Shown here: positions 6,013 through 12,254 of the stretch, piece by piece | Numbering within the stretch: the first letter of the stretch is position 1 | How the letters are laid out: the number at the start of each line of letters is the position of its first letter | Assembly: GCF_020554865.1 (NCBI RefSeq) | Contig: NZ_JAJCIC010000060.1 | Location: forward strand, 1-13,662 | Direction of reading: 5' to 3' | Source: Lacrimispora sp. 210928-DFI.3.58 | GTDB taxonomy: Bacteria; Bacillota; Clostridia; Lachnospirales; Lachnospiraceae | DNA length: 13,662 bases | Position numbers and translations under genes: made by a program | The notes under the pieces: generated by a model | What the model was told of the DNA's origin: nothing | The model's input: the letters and a program-made list of their open reading frames with translations, nothing else | Database searches by the model: none

Positions 6013-6093
6013 GCTGACATGGCGGAATGGAAGACGCTCCAGGTTCAGAGCCTGGCGGAGAAATCCATGCCGGTTCAAGTCCGGCTGTCAGTA
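6013..6093 (+). tRNA. tRNA-Leu (CAG)
   Basis: Acceptor GCTGACA/TGTCAGT (first pair G-U), D arm with GGCGGAAT resembling tRNA-Leu, anticodon stem CCAGG/CCTGG with loop TTCAGAG, anticodon CAG at 6046-6048, variable arm of about 13 bases, T arm GCCGG-TTCAAGT-CCGGC, discriminator A. The D loop is about one base shorter than usual. It would read CTG, used twice in the leader ORF. CCA is not encoded. Confidence 0.82.
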
Positions 6094-6098
6094 TGATA

Positions 6099-6184
6099 GG
6101 AGATTTGGCAGAGAAGGCTGAATGCATCGGTTCTGAAAACCGGAGGCCTTAAATGGTCCGGGGGTTTAAATCCCTCAGTCTCCA
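6099..6184 (+). tRNA. tRNA-Ser (TGA), atypical
   Basis: Acceptor GGAGATT/AGTCTCC (one wobble), D stem GCA/TGC, anticodon stem TCGGT/ACCGG, loop TCTGAAA with TGA at 6134-6136, and a long variable region. Two near-universal positions are changed: base 33 is C instead of U, and the T loop reads TTTAAAT instead of TTCAAAT. The discriminator is A rather than the G usual for tRNA-Ser. It could be a translation-poor decoy or a decaying gene. Its codon TCA occurs in the leader. Confidence 0.7.
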
Positions 6185-6189
6185 TTTAT

Positions 6190-6277
6190 GCTTGTGTGTG
6201 CGAATGGTAAGCAGCTACACTGCTAATGTAGTATTCGGAAGATATCCGGGTTAAGGGTTCGAGTCCCTTCGCAAGCG
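6190..6277 (+). tRNA. tRNA-Ser (GCT)
   Basis: Acceptor GCTTGTG/CGCAAGC (one wobble), perfect anticodon stem CTACA/TGTAG with loop CTGCTAA, anticodon GCT at 6222-6224. The variable arm has a CGGA/TCCG stem, the T arm is AAGGG-TTCGAGT-CCCTT and the discriminator is G, as expected for serine. CCA is not encoded. It would read AGC and AGT, which occur four times in the leader ORF. Confidence 0.85.
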
Positions 6278-6280
6278 TTT

Positions 6281-6357
6281 ATGCCGATGTGGTATAATTA
6301 GCAGGCCCAGCGGGTTTAAGCCCCGCTGGGTAAAAACCATGCTGGTTTAATGGCATT
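6281..6357 (+). tRNA. Degenerate tRNA-Leu (TAA)-like gene
   Basis: A nine-pair perfect hairpin, CCCAGCGGG/CCCGCTGGG (6307-6315/6323-6331), encloses a seven-base loop TTTAAGC with anticodon TAA at 6318-6320. ATGCC (6281-6285) pairs with GGCAT (6352-6356) as an acceptor remnant. The canonical T arm is missing; AAACCA-TGC-TGGTTT takes its place. At about 77 bases it is roughly nine short for tRNA-Leu. It is probably a non-canonical tRNA mimic or a pseudogene. TTA, its codon, begins the Ser/Leu/Tyr run of the leader. Confidence 0.55.
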
Positions 6358-6363
6358 ACCTGC

Positions 6364-6440
6364 TTCATATGGTATGAGCAGTCAATCAACTTCTGGTTGA
6401 ATGACAGGATGAATTCAAGCCATTACAATGGATATATGAG
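6364..6440 (+). other. Possible further tRNA-like relic
   Basis: TTCATAT and ATATGAG (6434-6440) could form a seven-pair acceptor 77 bases end to end, with a GAGCAG D-arm-like piece and the hairpin TCAAC-TTCTG-GTTGA in the middle. No proper T arm is present, and the internal stem does not give a clean seven-base anticodon loop. I regard it as a structured RNA or a tRNA relic at the end of the array. Confidence 0.25.
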
Positions 6441-6461
6441 AAAAAGGAGGGGAAAGCCATC

Positions 6462-6974
6462 ATGAAATATACGTCATCAGAAGCAAATAAGCTGCTCCGG
6501 CGGCTGAATGAGGAAAGGGATGCAGTTCTGGCAAAGGAACAGAAGAGCAGTACATTTCTTGCTGCGATAGGCGAGGACCCGGAATCCGTAAGGCCAAAGT
6601 ATGATTACACCGGTACGCAGAAGGCGGTGGAAGAACTGGATTGGAAAATCCGCATTGTAAAACATGCGATTAATCAGTTTAATCTGACGCAGACAGTCCC
6701 CGGATTCGATATGACAGTCGATCAGATGCTGGTTTATATCCCGCAGTTGACAGCCAGGAAGAAGAAAATGGCGGGTATGAAGGGCAGACTGCCCAAACAG
6801 CGCGAGGCAAATGACAGGTATGGACGTATCAGCAGTGTTATCGATTATGTATATGCTAATTACGACATTGACGCTGCGGAGGCGGATTATCATGCGGTGG
6901 CTGATGAGCTTACAAGGGCTCAGGCGGCGTTGGATACTTTAAATAACACGGAACTTATGGAAATCAATGTGTGA
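6462..6974 (+). CDS. DIP1984 family (septicolysin-like) protein
   Basis: A 170-residue soluble, mostly helical protein. The opening MKYTSSEANKLLRRLNEERD, the SSTFLAAIGEDPESVRPKYDY segment, the VPGFDMTVDQMLVYIPQLTARK segment and the C-terminal ANYDIDAAEADYHAVADEL together match the DIP1984 family as I know it. Coiled-coil-prone helices lie at about residues 1-25, 45-65 and 135-165. The biochemical function is not established; the septicolysin name comes from a distant cytolysin comparison and is not evidence for toxin activity. AAGGAGG lies about 14 bases from the ATG. It follows the tRNA array by about 100 bases on the same strand, probably as the last gene of the HTH-tRNA operon. I recall this family next to RNA-repair genes such as rtcB, which I could not check; none is present here. 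Confidence 0.85.
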   Translation: MKYTSSEANKLLRRLNEERDAVLAKEQKSSTFLAAIGEDPESVRPKYDYTGTQKAVEELDWKIRIVKHAINQFNLTQTVPGFDMTVDQMLVYIPQLTARKKKMAGMKGRLPKQREANDRYGRISSVIDYVYANYDIDAAEADYHAVADELTRAQAALDTLNNTELMEINV

Positions 6975-7004
6975 GCATAATGTTTATACCGGGGACTTTG
7001 GAAG

Positions 7005-7118
7005 ATGCAAGAAATTAAATCAAGGCAATGATATCGGGACTGGTTTATCGTTATTATTATGGTTGCTTGTTATTTGCTGTTATTGACAATGTCTAAGGTT
7101 TACCTTTTGAGGAGGTAG
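7005..7118 (+). pseudogene. Tiny membrane peptide with in-frame TGA
   Basis: Frame 7005 reads MQEIKSRQ, a TGA at 7029-7031, then YRDWFIVIIMVACYLLLLTM followed by SKVYLLRR and TAG. The second part is a perfect single membrane helix with charged flanks, so the TGA may have replaced a Trp codon. Alternatively the ATGA overlap at 7028 starts a different 22-residue ORF (7028-7096) rich in Tyr and Leu. Neither has a strong ribosome-binding site. The remaining bases to 7215 hold only the AAGAGGAG site of the next gene. Confidence 0.35.
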
Positions 7119-7215
7119 CGCAAATACCATCGCATTGGAAGAAGGAACGAAAACTTACCTGTGGAGACACAGGGCGGCGGAAGTACGGTTATAAGCTGCA
7201 TTTTTAAGAGGAGAA

Positions 7216-7515
7216 ATGAAACCGACTAATTATATAAAATTGAAAAGATTTTCTTTTCACTATTGCTATTACATGATTATTGATGTGCCAGAGTATCTGG
7301 CGGACAGCCTGTTTATACAGGAACAGGTCAGGGTGGATTTTGGTTCAGAGTACGGCAAAAGGGGTTCCCCATATATAATGATTTTTTGTAAAGTCAGGAA
7401 AAGGGACGAGGGCAGGTTCCTTCAGGCACTTGACAACTTGGGAAATAAGATGCTGTTAATGGGATATACGGATTATCGTGAATTCTGCAGCGGATTTTTT
7501 TCTGGGATCAATTAG
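7216..7515 (+). CDS. Unknown 99-residue protein
   Basis: A soluble 99-residue protein with AAGAGGAG just before its ATG. It is rich in aromatic residues (FSFHYCYYMIIDVP near residue 12) and has an alpha/beta pattern: a strand at 14-25, a helix at 26-38, a strand (PYIMIFCKVRK), a helix (DEGRFLQALDNLGNKMLLM) and a final YREFCSGFF. I do not recognise the family and see no catalytic motif. It lies between the DIP1984 gene and the second HTH gene on the same strand, so it may belong to the same functional unit. Confidence 0.6.
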   Translation: MKPTNYIKLKRFSFHYCYYMIIDVPEYLADSLFIQEQVRVDFGSEYGKRGSPYIMIFCKVRKRDEGRFLQALDNLGNKMLLMGYTDYREFCSGFFSGIN

Positions 7516-7652
7516 GATAAGGGAGAAGACAATGCTGTCAGTAACAACAGAACCCAAATTGTAAGGAAAAAGTTATGGTATCTGCTGGCTGAAAAAGGTA
7601 TACTATTCATAGAGTGTTACGGGATGGAAGATGAATATCAGGAGGATATACT

Positions 7653-8090
7653 ATGGAGCCAGTATATTTGTCAATCCAACAGGAAGCAACTGGAAAAAGG
7701 ATGCAGCGGTTGATCCGGGAGAAGGGATATTCCGTGCGGGATATTCAGGAGGCAATGGGCTTTGAAAGCCCGCAGGCAATCTATAAATGGCTGTCGGGAA
7801 AATGCCTTCCGAACCTGGACAATTTCCTGATCCTCAGCAAAATCTTACATACCAGCATTGAAGATATCCTCGTCGTTGACGGGGATATTGCTGTTTTTGG
7901 GAATGAGGTAAGCAAAATGAGATCTGTGTGGAATATACAGGCTTGGTTTTTGAGTGTGGTTCCGGATATGCTGCAGCAATTCAGAGACACACGTCATGGC
8001 AGCCTCGGGACTAAATGGCAGCGCTTTATAAGATGCTTGATTATAAAAACAGATACGGATAAATTCGTTAGAATGCCGGATGCGGATTAG
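7653..8090 (+). CDS. XRE-type HTH regulator, paralog of the 5630 gene
   Basis: A 145-residue protein. Residues 9-71 form an XRE HTH domain (GKRMQRLIREKGYSVRDIQE, GFESPQAIYKW, LSGKCLPNLDNFLILSKIL, IEDILVV) sharing the PQAIYKW recognition helix and the DILVV end with the regulator at 5630. The last 70 or so residues have no counterpart in the shorter paralog and look less protein-like, possibly a frame-shifted or joined tail. The ATG is preceded by AGGAGG at the right spacing. It probably controls the same or a related operator; none with the CTGTGAT dyad is visible immediately upstream. Its presence on the far side of the tRNA/DIP1984 block suggests duplication or two related modules fused. 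Confidence 0.8.
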   Translation: MEPVYLSIQQEATGKRMQRLIREKGYSVRDIQEAMGFESPQAIYKWLSGKCLPNLDNFLILSKILHTSIEDILVVDGDIAVFGNEVSKMRSVWNIQAWFLSVVPDMLQQFRDTRHGSLGTKWQRFIRCLIIKTDTDKFVRMPDAD

Positions 8091-8336
8091 TGCAAAGTGG
8101 ATATCATTTCCTGTGCGGCGCCAAACATACGGGAATAGATTCGTGTACATGGTAAGCGCGATCTGGAGCTGTATCCGCCGGAGATTGTATTCTTCGATTA
8201 AATGAAAGAATGGCTTTCTGATCTCCCTGACGAAGGATCATATCTTCTGTTGGAATGGGGGACTCGGAAGTGAGAGCCCTCCAACTATTATGTATGGGGG
8301 ACGACAGATATTCCAGCCGATAGTGCAGAAATAACT
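8091..8336 (+). other. Convergent gap without a recognisable gene
   Basis: About 245 bases between the HTH gene and the oppositely oriented MerR gene. A short frame reads DLELYPPEIVFFD then MKEWLSDLPDEGSYLLLEWG, suggesting gene debris, but no family could be named. No terminator hairpin with a T-run was seen. Confidence 0.3.
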
Positions 8337-9215
8337 CTAACTATTTTCAAGAGCATGAGTCTCTAAATAATGACGGAATGCTTTCGTAATATAATCAGAA
8401 GCCCCTTTCTTATATTTACTATCCGTTATACTCTTTATATAATCGTTTGAATATGCGTCGATAAGCATATTCATGTAGGGCTTGCCGAGGGATACGCCAG
8501 TGCTGTTTTTTTGTATAAACTGCCATATTTCCTGAACAATGGACTGTATTTTTGCGGAAGAAACATTTTCTGACAAATCGGCAATTAATTTGCCATACAG
8601 TATCTCAGACTGTTTGGAAATTTCTTTTACTTCTTCTGATAACTGTATTTCCATGATTTCAGAAAAATGCTCCAGATTATATTTCATTGCTTCCGTATAT
8701 TTTTCTACACTTCCAAATTGCTTAATAGCAAGTTTAGCTACTTCAGGCTCATCATCCTTAATTTTTTGAATAAACAGATCAAAATTTTCAACACTTCCCC
8801 AGTGCCTGATAACTTCCTCTGTCTGGTTGGACTTAAAAGCTTCCAAAGCATTAATATAATCGGACAAATCAAATTCCTTAAAACTCATACATTGCTCTCC
8901 TTTCTCTAAACGGCTAAGAAGCTGTATAAGTCTGTCCGTTCGGTTACGCTTTAGAAGAAGCAGCTCTTTTTGCTGCTTGAAAGCGGCAATTCTGTCAAAA
9001 TCAGGTTTTTCAAGAATTTCCCGAATGTCCTTTAGTTTGAAGCCTAATTCCTTAAAAAACAGGATTTGCTGAAGCTTCTGCAATGCCGCATCATTGTACA
9101 AGCGATAACCGGACGGTGTTAATTCGCTTGGTTTTAACAGTCCGATTTCATCATAGTATTGCAGAGTGCGTATGCTGCTGCCTGTTAATTCTGCTACTTG
9201 GCTTATGGTCCTCAT
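8337..9215 (-). CDS. MerR-family regulator with TipAS-type domain
   Basis: A 292-residue transcriptional regulator. The N-terminal MerR domain is clear: ISQVAELTGSSIRTLQYYDE and GLLKPSELTPSGYRLYNDAA, then the second helix pair ILFFKELGFKLKDIREIL, followed by a long dimerisation coil (about 78-110). The C-terminal part (about 130-290, all helical, with HWGSVENFDLFIQKI and PYMNMLIDAY) matches the TipAS ligand-binding domain, which in TipA, Mta and relatives binds thiopeptides or other hydrophobic drugs. There is no Cys metal site. AAAGGAG lies about nine bases upstream of the ATG. Its promoter has the 19-base spacer typical of MerR-activated genes, so it is probably self-activated on ligand binding. 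No drug transporter is in the window; the only neighbour is a broken phosphorylase. Confidence 0.9.
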   Translation of the reverse strand: MRTISQVAELTGSSIRTLQYYDEIGLLKPSELTPSGYRLYNDAALQKLQQILFFKELGFKLKDIREILEKPDFDRIAAFKQQKELLLLKRNRTDRLIQLLSRLEKGEQCMSFKEFDLSDYINALEAFKSNQTEEVIRHWGSVENFDLFIQKIKDDEPEVAKLAIKQFGSVEKYTEAMKYNLEHFSEIMEIQLSEEVKEISKQSEILYGKLIADLSENVSSAKIQSIVQEIWQFIQKNSTGVSLGKPYMNMLIDAYSNDYIKSITDSKYKKGASDYITKAFRHYLETHALENS

Positions 9216-9291
9216 TCTTACCAGCTCCTTTGGTTATTGGAGAAGCAAGATAGAAATGGCCGGCTTATATCTATTCTGCTTCTATGAGAAT

Positions 9292-9322
9292 AGAATACAG
9301 TATCACGTTACGTTGGAGTCAA
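9292..9322 (-). promoter_or_regulatory. MerR-type promoter with 19-base spacer
   Basis: On the minus strand TTGACT (9317-9322) and TATTCT (9292-9297) are separated by 19 bases that hold CAACGTAACGTGA. A 19-base spacer is the signature of promoters that MerR proteins twist open, and this one reads straight into the MerR gene about 80 bases away. Confidence 0.72.
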
Positions 9323-9569
9323 TAGCTTTTTTTCTTGCGCCCATAGCAACCACCTCTTCAAATCCCGCTACGCAGGCTGGTGCGCCCACTCTGGACAGAT
9401 AAAAAGCAATGTCCGTGTTTTTATATCGAATTTTATAAACAGGTATAATACCGTTTGCGGTATATAATTCTGCTATCTTTTCAGTATTGGCCAGTGAAGA
9501 AAATTTTTGGATAATGTTCTCTGAAAACGTGGAAACACATATCTCCGGAAAATTATCATTTTTTTTCAT
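9303..9569 (-). pseudogene. Truncated nucleoside phosphorylase, N-terminal third
   Basis: The 88-codon frame begins MKKNDNFPEICVSTFSENII and contains IPVYKIRYKNTDIAFYLSRVGAPACVAGFEEVVAMGARK, the N-terminal strands of a purine/uridine phosphorylase-type enzyme (PNP_UDP fold). Homology stops after GARK, just before the expected GSCG phosphate-binding loop; the last residues (KAIDSNVT) are out-of-family, and the frame then runs into the MerR promoter. About 160 residues and the active site are missing, so it should be inactive. No good ribosome-binding site is seen at its start. Confidence 0.75.
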
Positions 9570-9632
9570 TGTATCGGACGGACTGAATAAAGCTGGTTCT
9601 GAAATATTTGTTCGTTGAAATATTGTAGTGAA

Positions 9633-9740
9633 CTATGTACCTCCCACTATTAATTTTCGGGATATATCTTGATGTTGCTTCATCTGCTCGATGTCACGCT
9701 GAAGGGCTTCCTTGTTTGGAAATGCGCTTTTAGTGGAATG
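9633..9740 (-). pseudogene. Fragment of an unidentified gene
   Basis: An open minus-strand frame of 35 codons, without a start, ends with a plausible protein tail: SAFPNKEALQRDIEQMKQHQ, then DISRKLIVGGT and a stop. The composition is coding-like (amphipathic helix). I cannot name the family. The rest of 9570-9890 shows only the terminator at 9864. Confidence 0.3.
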
Positions 9741-9863
9741 TCAGAAAAGGATTCCTTTGTATACTTCTGTATTTATAATAGGATATGTGTGGTTGGAAGC
9801 CTGTTCCTACCCTGGTGCTACCTGAACTTCCCGCCGGGGCTACTGTAGGCATATATAAACACA

Positions 9864-9886
9864 AAAACCCGTCGTTGGCGGGTTTT
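9864..9886 (-). terminator. Intrinsic terminator of the AlbA_2 gene
   Basis: AAAACCCG and CGGGTTTT form a perfect eight-pair stem with a seven-base loop. Read on the minus strand it ends in a T-run, just after the stop of the upstream gene. The symmetric A and T tracts would also let it work in the other direction. Confidence 0.88.
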
Positions 9887-9891
9887 CGGCA

Positions 9892-11340
9892 TTATACATC
9901 AGAGACATATTTTTGATTTTTACTCTTTGGTGCATCAGGAATTGTCAGATGCAGTTTGTTCATTTCGAGCAGAGGACGAAGATACTTTTTTACCACATAA
10001 GATGGTGTTCCGATGCCCATATATTCGGCAATCTCATTCCGGCTGCGGGGTTCTGCACAATAGTCAAGGATTTTTTGCAGGGGCTCTGGTAAGGCAGTTA
10101 TATCTTTTTTGGGAGCTGCGGCGTGGTGATTGTACAGAGTTACCTTGAATACACCGCGCCGGCTCTCAAACACAGCTGGCGCCAGGCCGGCTTTTTGCAT
10201 TTCGCTTATAATTGTCGGAATGCCGGAAAAACGGTTTTCGGTTCCCAACATGACTTCTAATCCACCAGCAATAAATGGATTGCGGGTATCAGCAGAGACC
10301 TTGCCCAATTCATCTATGGTGATTCTCCCATAAAGCCCGCCAGGATTTTCAACCTCCATGCGATCTCTATATAGCACTACACGGATGGGAGAGTGGTCAG
10401 TGTGGATACTATAATCCCGGTGAATCAAGGCATTCAGGATGATTTCACGAACAGCTACCATAGGATATTCTGACCGGTCAGCGCGTTTCCCATTTTCATC
10501 AATAATAGTGGCATTGCGGATATTTCTGCGGATAAATGCAAGGGTATCTTCCAGCATTTGCGTCAAAGTTCCCTCCATCCGTTGGTTATCAATGAAACGC
10601 TCTCCGTTGTCACCAAGTTCTCCGATTTCAGTTCCATCTACAACCATTGCAGTGACACTAAGCTGTGGAAAAAAAGCCTGCGGATATTCCCCCAGCATCA
10701 CAATACCGGCAACTGTTGGTTTTCCATGATCTGTTATCCCCTGCAGCTGCAGTATTTTTTCATCCGGCTGTTGAGCCAGCTTTGGTTTTATTTTCCGCAA
10801 TTTAAAGAAATATTCTGTAAGCGCATCTTTATCAAAGGAGTTAATGTCAGCGCGGTCGACAATTCGAAGCTCGTCCTGAATTTTTCGTTTAAATGCCTCA
10901 TAGCTATATATCTCATATTCCGTCATGAGCATATCTGCTTCACCGACACGGATATAGGAACCACGCATCCTTCCGGCCCCTTTATAGAAGCAGGGCTTCT
11001 CAAATATATCACATTCTGAGATTTCCGCGCTTACAATCGTCTTACCTGCAATTGTAGCAACGGTGAATACTGGTCGGACTACAGGTTCCATTTGGAGTGA
11101 CTGATTTGTAACGTTTGTCTGTAAATCCTGTGCATCATAGACACCAGCGATTTCAAAATGGTTTTTCTCGTCGATTCCAAACAGGATAATTCCTCCACCG
11201 GCTTGATTGGAAAAACTTGATAATGTATTATACAGTTTTTCAGGGATACCATTACTGGCACACTTTAACTCGATATTTTGTCGTTCACATTTTTGGCAGA
11301 TGACATCTTGAACTAAGTTCTCTAATTCTATTGGCAGCAT
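9892..11340 (-). CDS. AlbA_2 / HATPase_c_4 putative regulator
   Basis: A 482-residue protein of the putative transcriptional regulator type. Residues 1-150 form the AlbA_2 (Schlafen-like, former AAA_4) DNA-binding domain: E-x-x-x-IELKCASNG, then FSNQAGGGIILFGIDEK and MRGSYIRVGEADMLMTEYEI. Residues about 260-420 form the HATPase_c_4 region with REIILNALIHRDYS (the N of the GHKL ATP site) and ENPGGLYGRITIDEL (the G box). A winged helix ends the protein (LDYCAEPRSRNEIAEYMGIG). Such genes are often near mobile or defence loci, but the regulated targets are rarely known. AGGAGG is well spaced from the ATG. Four similar 13-base boxes lie just upstream, so it is probably autoregulated. Nothing suggests damage. 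Confidence 0.88.
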   Translation of the reverse strand: MLPIELENLVQDVICQKCERQNIELKCASNGIPEKLYNTLSSFSNQAGGGIILFGIDEKNHFEIAGVYDAQDLQTNVTNQSLQMEPVVRPVFTVATIAGKTIVSAEISECDIFEKPCFYKGAGRMRGSYIRVGEADMLMTEYEIYSYEAFKRKIQDELRIVDRADINSFDKDALTEYFFKLRKIKPKLAQQPDEKILQLQGITDHGKPTVAGIVMLGEYPQAFFPQLSVTAMVVDGTEIGELGDNGERFIDNQRMEGTLTQMLEDTLAFIRRNIRNATIIDENGKRADRSEYPMVAVREIILNALIHRDYSIHTDHSPIRVVLYRDRMEVENPGGLYGRITIDELGKVSADTRNPFIAGGLEVMLGTENRFSGIPTIISEMQKAGLAPAVFESRRGVFKVTLYNHHAAAPKKDITALPEPLQKILDYCAEPRSRNEIAEYMGIGTPSYVVKKYLRPLLEMNKLHLTIPDAPKSKNQKYVSDV

Positions 11341-11369
11341 GTAAGGCCTCCTTCTATAAATAAAATAAC

Positions 11370-11475
11370 ATTTTAGAGAACAAAAATCAAGAATTTCATG
11401 AAAAATTGTTTTATAATTTTATTTTATAGAACAAAAGCCTAATTTTAAAAGAACAGATTTTAATTTTAGAGAACA
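11370..11475 (-). promoter_or_regulatory. Four phased operator-like repeats
   Basis: On the plus strand ATTTTAGAGAACA (11370-11382), ATTTTATAGAACA (11421-11433), TTTTAAAAGAACA (11443-11455) and ATTTTAGAGAACA (11463-11475) share TTTTANAGAACA. Starts are 51, 22 and 20 bases apart, near whole helical turns (5, 2, 2), so all sites face the same side. They fill the gap between the AlbA_2 gene and the upstream YHYH gene, pointing to cooperative binding, most likely by the AlbA_2 protein. Confidence 0.65.
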
Positions 11476-11478
11476 ACC

Positions 11479-12108
11479 CTACTCCTCACAATCCCAGTCG
11501 TCATCCTCCCATTCCTCCGCTTCATCAAAGTAGTCCTCAATCAGCACGCCCTGTTCATCAAAATAATACAGCTGGCTGTCGATGAGAACTGTTCCTGTGA
11601 CCATGGCGCCCTTGGAGTCGAAGTAGTGCCACTGGCCGTTTATCTCCTGCCAGCCAATGAGCATGTAGCCATCAGCGTTAAAGAGATAGTAATCGCCGTC
11701 AATTAAAAACAGTCCATTCTTTTTGTAAGTGGTTTCGGAATCTCTGTACCACCAGCCCTTGGAATCCTGCTGCCAGCCAAGAGTGATTGTCTCCTGCGCG
11801 GCTGTCTCCTGGACACTGGCTTTCTGGGAGGAGCCTGTGCTGGAACCGGAGCCAGAGCTTCCCGTTCCTCCATTTGCATAGGGACACACGCCGTTTGGAT
11901 GCAGGTGGGCGGGATGGCCGCCGCAGTGGTAGTGGTAGCTGCCAAGGCCGCTCTTGTTCTTGTTATCCTTATGTCCGCCCTGTGAATCCGTTCTGCCGGA
12001 GTGGGCCTCAGACACAAGCACAAAATTCCCCGCAATCTCTGTGGAAGCCGGGAAAAGTCCCATGGAGAGGCACAGTGCAGCGCATACAATTTTTGCTCTT
12101 TTTCTCAT
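11479..12108 (-). CDS. Secreted YHYH protein with cell-wall-binding repeats
   Basis: A 209-residue exported protein. A Sec signal peptide occupies about residues 1-33 (MRKRAKIVCAALCLSMGLFP, then ASTEIA and VLVSEAHS). Next is a YHYH module (SGRTDSQGGHKDNKNKSGLG, SYHYHCGGHPAHLHPNGVCPY), whose His and Cys residues look metal-binding. A Ser/Gly linker (about 80-105) leads to three choline-binding-type (CW_7/Trp-Tyr-Gly) repeats: GWQQDSKGWWYRD, GWQEINGQWHYFDSKG and YYFDEQGVLIEDY. An acidic tail ends the protein. An upstream in-frame ATG (12114) sits too close to AAAGGAG; the ATG at 12108 is better spaced. It probably binds the cell surface; no catalytic role is known. Confidence 0.85.
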   Translation of the reverse strand: MRKRAKIVCAALCLSMGLFPASTEIAGNFVLVSEAHSGRTDSQGGHKDNKNKSGLGSYHYHCGGHPAHLHPNGVCPYANGGTGSSGSGSSTGSSQKASVQETAAQETITLGWQQDSKGWWYRDSETTYKKNGLFLIDGDYYLFNADGYMLIGWQEINGQWHYFDSKGAMVTGTVLIDSQLYYFDEQGVLIEDYFDEAEEWEDDDWDCEE

Positions 12109-12254
12109 AAACATTCTCCTTTATCATTAGCATATCTGATACCTTATATTATATACAAATACTTCCGGGATGAACAGCCCCTACAGCATTTCTGAAAATG
12201 TCTGTATACGTGTTCTTACCTGCTCATATCAGGTGTTCTGCTGATCGATCTCTA

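Noticed and set aside
5902..6096. Plus-strand 64-codon ORF in the tRNA array
   Set aside because: It is translation of the tRNA-Tyr and tRNA-Leu sequences themselves, with no ribosome-binding site.
5495..6127. A 210-codon minus-strand ORF across the HTH gene and tRNAs
   Set aside because: Its peptide (GLEPAWISPPGSEPGAS and similar) is the well-known artefact of reading tRNA genes on the antisense strand; it also lies opposite a solid HTH gene.
7561..7652. Promoter before the second HTH gene (TATACT at 7599-7604)
   Set aside because: The only -35-like hexamer, TTATGG, lies 20 bases away and matches poorly; too weak to list.
10439..11019. Plus-strand ORFs opposite the AlbA_2 gene
   Set aside because: They are antisense to conserved domains and lack ribosome-binding sites.
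11703..12110. Overlapping ORFs on both strands inside the YHYH gene
   Set aside because: Frame shadows of a GC-rich repetitive gene; the signal peptide and wall-binding repeats fix the true frame.
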